This document shows, piece by piece, positions 6,201 through 7,426 of a stretch of 7,426 nucleotides of DNA. A model generated the notes under the pieces. It was not told the origin of the DNA. It did not search any database and saw only the letters and a list, made by a program, of their open reading frames with translations. The position numbers and the translations under genes are program-made. Source of the stretch: JBBSGC01 sp038254525. GTDB taxonomy: Bacteria; Actinomycetota; Actinomycetes; Propionibacteriales; Nocardioidaceae. Location of the stretch: NCBI GenBank assembly GCA_038254525.1, contig JBBSGC010000099.1, positions 1-7,426 of the forward strand. The letters are read 5' to 3'. How positions within the stretch are numbered: position 1 is the stretch's first letter; the number at the start of each line of letters is the position of its first letter.

Positions 6201-7426
6201 GTCAAGCGCGGGCGTTCAGCGACCCGGCCGGGCAGCTTCAAGCGGCCGCCGCCCGGTACCACCACGCCCTCGCGACCGCCGCCGAGGACCGCCTTGGCGT
6301 CGATGCGCTCACCGGCATCGACGAAGCAGCCGAGACCGTCATGCCTGGCCTGACTCGCCACGAGGCCTACCCCACGCTGCGCGCCCACCTCGCCCTCCTC
6401 GCCGTCGACGGACACAAGCCGGCCGAAGTACTCACCCAGGCCAGCTCGACTCGAGGCCTCGCCGACGCCCGCGACGTCGCCGCCGTGCTCGACTGGCGTC
6501 TCGACCCGACCGGACACCGATCGGGCGGCGCGGGACCGTTGCCCTGGCTGCCGTCCGTTCCCGATGCCCTCACCGCGGACCGCGAATGGGGCGACTACCT
6601 GCGGGGCCGGTGCGAGAGGGTCACCGCCCTATCCGGCGCCGTCGCGGCCCGCGCCCGCACCTGGACCCCCACCAGCGCACCCCTGTGGACCAACGGTCTC
6701 ATTGACCGAGACCCCGAACTCGTCGCCGACTTGGCTGTGTGGCGGGCGGCCAACAGTGTCGATGACGGCGACCGCCGGAGCACCGGTCCGCCACTACCTG
6801 CCGCGGCAGACGCCCGCGCGCAACGGGCGCTGGACCGGCGGGTCACCCACGTGCTGGGCGACCCGAGAGCGGCCACCACCCGCTGGGCTCCGCTGGCCAA
6901 CGGGATCGACCCGCGCGTCGTCGCCGACCCGTACTGGGCCACCCTGGCCGACCGACTCACAGCCGCCGACCGCGCCGGGATCGACATCGCCAGCCTGGCC
7001 AGGGCAGTCGGCGCCGAGGCCCCGCTGCCAGACGAGCAGCCCGCCGCCGCGCTTTGGTGGCGCCTGTCGCGGCATCTGTCCCCCGCCGCCATGACAGCCA
7101 CCGACCATTCAGTCTCCGACACGCTACGGCCGGACTGGACCGGCGCACTACACCACCTCGTCGGCGAGATCAGCGCCGCCCGCATCCTCGCCGACCCCGC
7201 CTGGCCCGCCCTGGTCGCGGCTGTCACCCATGCCGGCCGAGCCGGATGGCAGCCCCATGACGTCCTCGGAACGGCCCACGAGCTGCTGCTCAGCGGCCAA
7301 CCCGAAGACGAACCGCTACGCCCCGACGAGCTGGCCACCGCATTGGCCTGGAGGATCGGCATGCTCACCGACACCGCCCCAGCCATCCCGCACCACGACT
7401 CTCCCCCGCCACCAGAGGACGAGGAC
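3224..7426 (+). CDS. MobF-type conjugative relaxase-helicase (TrwC/TraI family), C-terminally incomplete
   Basis: The frame is open for 1401 codons to the window edge. The protein would nick the conjugative element at oriT, stay bound to the 5' end, and unwind the transferred strand. The relaxase domain (about 1-330) has tyrosine pairs Y12/Y14 (GDGYTYLTRQV) and Y35/Y36 (AYYTEKGEAPGVW), comparable to TrwC Y18/Y19 and Y26/Y27. It also has D189 (GYDLTFSPVKS) and the metal-binding H257, H268 and H270 (HRDSRSGDPDLHTHV). Relative to TrwC there are about 90 extra residues between the second tyrosine pair and D189. The SF1 helicase domain (about 570-950) has Walker A APAGTGKTT (K606), Walker B VVIDEAG (D676, E677), GDDQQL (704-709), R735, TVHGAQG (912-918) and YVALTRGR (938-945). 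The remaining residues hold three degenerate repeats of about 50 residues. ATG 3224 puts the conserved TVHKLTAGDGYTYL at the N terminus; GTG 3221 is an alternative, and the ribosome binding site is weak. Confidence 0.95.
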   Translation, partial: MTVHKLTAGDGYTYLTRQVAAHDASNRGYDNLGAYYTEKGEAPGVWMGRGLAAVPDFPVGEQVSEEQMMALFGEGRHPNADAIERAAIAEGKHPWLVDQASRLGAPYLIHEQSNMFHRRSAGAFRDYNTALGLHADTPVPAEERARMRTDLARKMFVEQFHREPADARELSGHLARISRQATTAVAGYDLTFSPVKSISTLWAIAPREVAGEIERAHHDAVKDTLAWLEDNAAYTRTGRGGVAQVEVRGLIAAAFTHRDSRSGDPDLHTHVTISNKVQTLAGRWLALDGRPLYKNNVAASERYNTRIEALLIERVGLRFGDRPGSDPGKRPVREIIGIDGALPRVWSSRRAAIDTRRAALSAQFQVDHGRPPTPKEAVALAERANKETRQRKHEPRSHAEQRETWRAEAVAVLGGDAPLHYYIRGAMRDRTRRQGARSVSAAWVAQTADTVLSIVASSRATWQANHIRAEAERQARAAGVRHGDLDRAVDAVVAEALGPSRSVPLDTRETLHDPAALRRSDGTSVYTVAGSALYTSADIIAAEELIVAGAGGVGGRTIPGTVIDITMLESAANGVQLNPGQVQLVRELATSGARVQLALAPAGTGKTTAMRVLSRAWTADGGHVVGLAPSAAAAAVLREEIGADTDTLAKLTWHLTNGGGPDWITAIGADTLVVIDEAGMAGTPDLAAAIDYVTSRGGSVRLIGDDQQLAAIGAGGVLRDIAATHGAVTLSQVMRFTDPTTGAPNHAEGAASLALRDGDTSAIAYYLDSGRVHVGDLTTATNDAYRAWFADRTRGLDAVMLAPTRDLVAELNDRARADRLAAQEQPVGREVGLASHASHASHASTGDTIITRQNNRKIPITASDWVKNGDRWTITAVRESGALEVIHLRTGRHITLPADYVKGHVTLGYAATVHGAQGITADSCHIVATGEESRQLMYVALTRGRHANHIYLTTAGDGDPHSVITRDALLPPTAGDILARVLARDASPVSATSQARAFSDPAGQLQAAAARYHHALATAAEDRLGVDALTGIDEAAETVMPGLTRHEAYPTLRAHLALLAVDGHKPAEVLTQASSTRGLADARDVAAVLDWRLDPTGHRSGGAGPLPWLPSVPDALTADREWGDYLRGRCERVTALSGAVAARARTWTPTSAPLWTNGLIDRDPELVADLAVWRAANSVDDGDRRSTGPPLPAAADARAQRALDRRVTHVLGDPRAATTRWAPLANGIDPRVVADPYWATLADRLTAADRAGIDIASLARAVGAEAPLPDEQPAAALWWRLSRHLSPAAMTATDHSVSDTLRPDWTGALHHLVGEISAARILADPAWPALVAAVTHAGRAGWQPHDVLGTAHELLLSGQPEDEPLRPDELATALAWRIGMLTDTAPAIPHHDSPPPPEDED
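5722..5754 (+). repeat. 9-bp tandem repeat inside the relaxase-helicase gene
   Basis: The unit CGCCTCCCA occurs three times in succession, with a six-base partial fourth copy. Because the unit is a multiple of three the frame is kept, and the protein gains an Ala-Ser-His repeat at residues 834-844, just before STGDTIITRQNNRKI. It probably lies in a surface loop of the helicase domain, between the AP-T-R motif and the GD-x-I-ITR strand. This looks like replication slippage and may vary in copy number between strains. Confidence 0.85.
6368..7357 (+). repeat. Three degenerate ~50-residue repeats in the relaxase C-terminal region
   Basis: Segments at residues 1049-1094, 1237-1281 and 1326-1378 share one pattern. 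Each opens with an aromatic-x-x-L helix (YPTLRAHLALL, YWATLADRLTAA, AWPALVAAVTHA), then a G-x-x-x-x-x-L helix (GHKPAEVLTQA, GIDIASLARAV, GWQPHDVLGTA), and closes on a W-R-hydrophobic motif (LDWRLD, LWWRLS, LAWRIG). Copies two and three are each preceded by ADP. These appear to be helical repeats, possibly used for binding other transfer proteins. The similarity is seen by eye and the role is unknown. Confidence 0.55.

Overview
The window looks like accessory DNA, probably from a plasmid or integrative conjugative element, of a high-GC actinobacterium (Mycobacterium, Rhodococcus, Pseudonocardia or a relative). The evidence is the very GC-rich sequence, the strong G/C bias at third codon positions, the GTG starts, and a relaxase that reads like the long actinobacterial TrwC/TraI (MobF) type. 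I identified proteins from sequence motifs and memory of the families, not from a database search.

The left part (about 1-3145, minus strand) carries three tightly packed genes read right to left: a TnsA-like endonuclease (2976-2218), a TnsB-like DDE transposase (2221-125), and the first 39 codons of what is probably a TnsC/TniB-like ATPase (117-1, running off the window). This order is the conserved core of a Tn7-like transposon. TnsA and TnsB would together cut and join the ends, and TnsC would link them to a target-selection protein (TniQ/TnsD type). That selector is expected beyond position 1 and is not visible here.

The divergent gap (2977-3223) contains no convincing gene. It holds two near-identical 15-bp direct repeats (13/15) about 127 bp apart. 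The outer copy is followed by ...GACA/CACA, which fits a Tn7-like terminus read from outside as 5'-TGT... . I propose that the transposon's end nearest tnsA lies at about 3145-3147. Between the repeats is a 39-bp interrupted palindrome that could be an operator for the tns operon.

The right part (3224 to 7426, plus strand) is one uninterrupted frame of 1401 codons without a stop. It encodes a MobF conjugative relaxase fused to a TraI-type SF1 helicase, incomplete at the C terminus. If the end assignment is right, a Tn7-like element sits about 80 bp upstream of the relaxase of a conjugative element, where oriT or the relaxase promoter would often be. That arrangement would let the transposon spread by conjugation.

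I saw no tRNA, rRNA, CRISPR array or clear factor-independent terminator.
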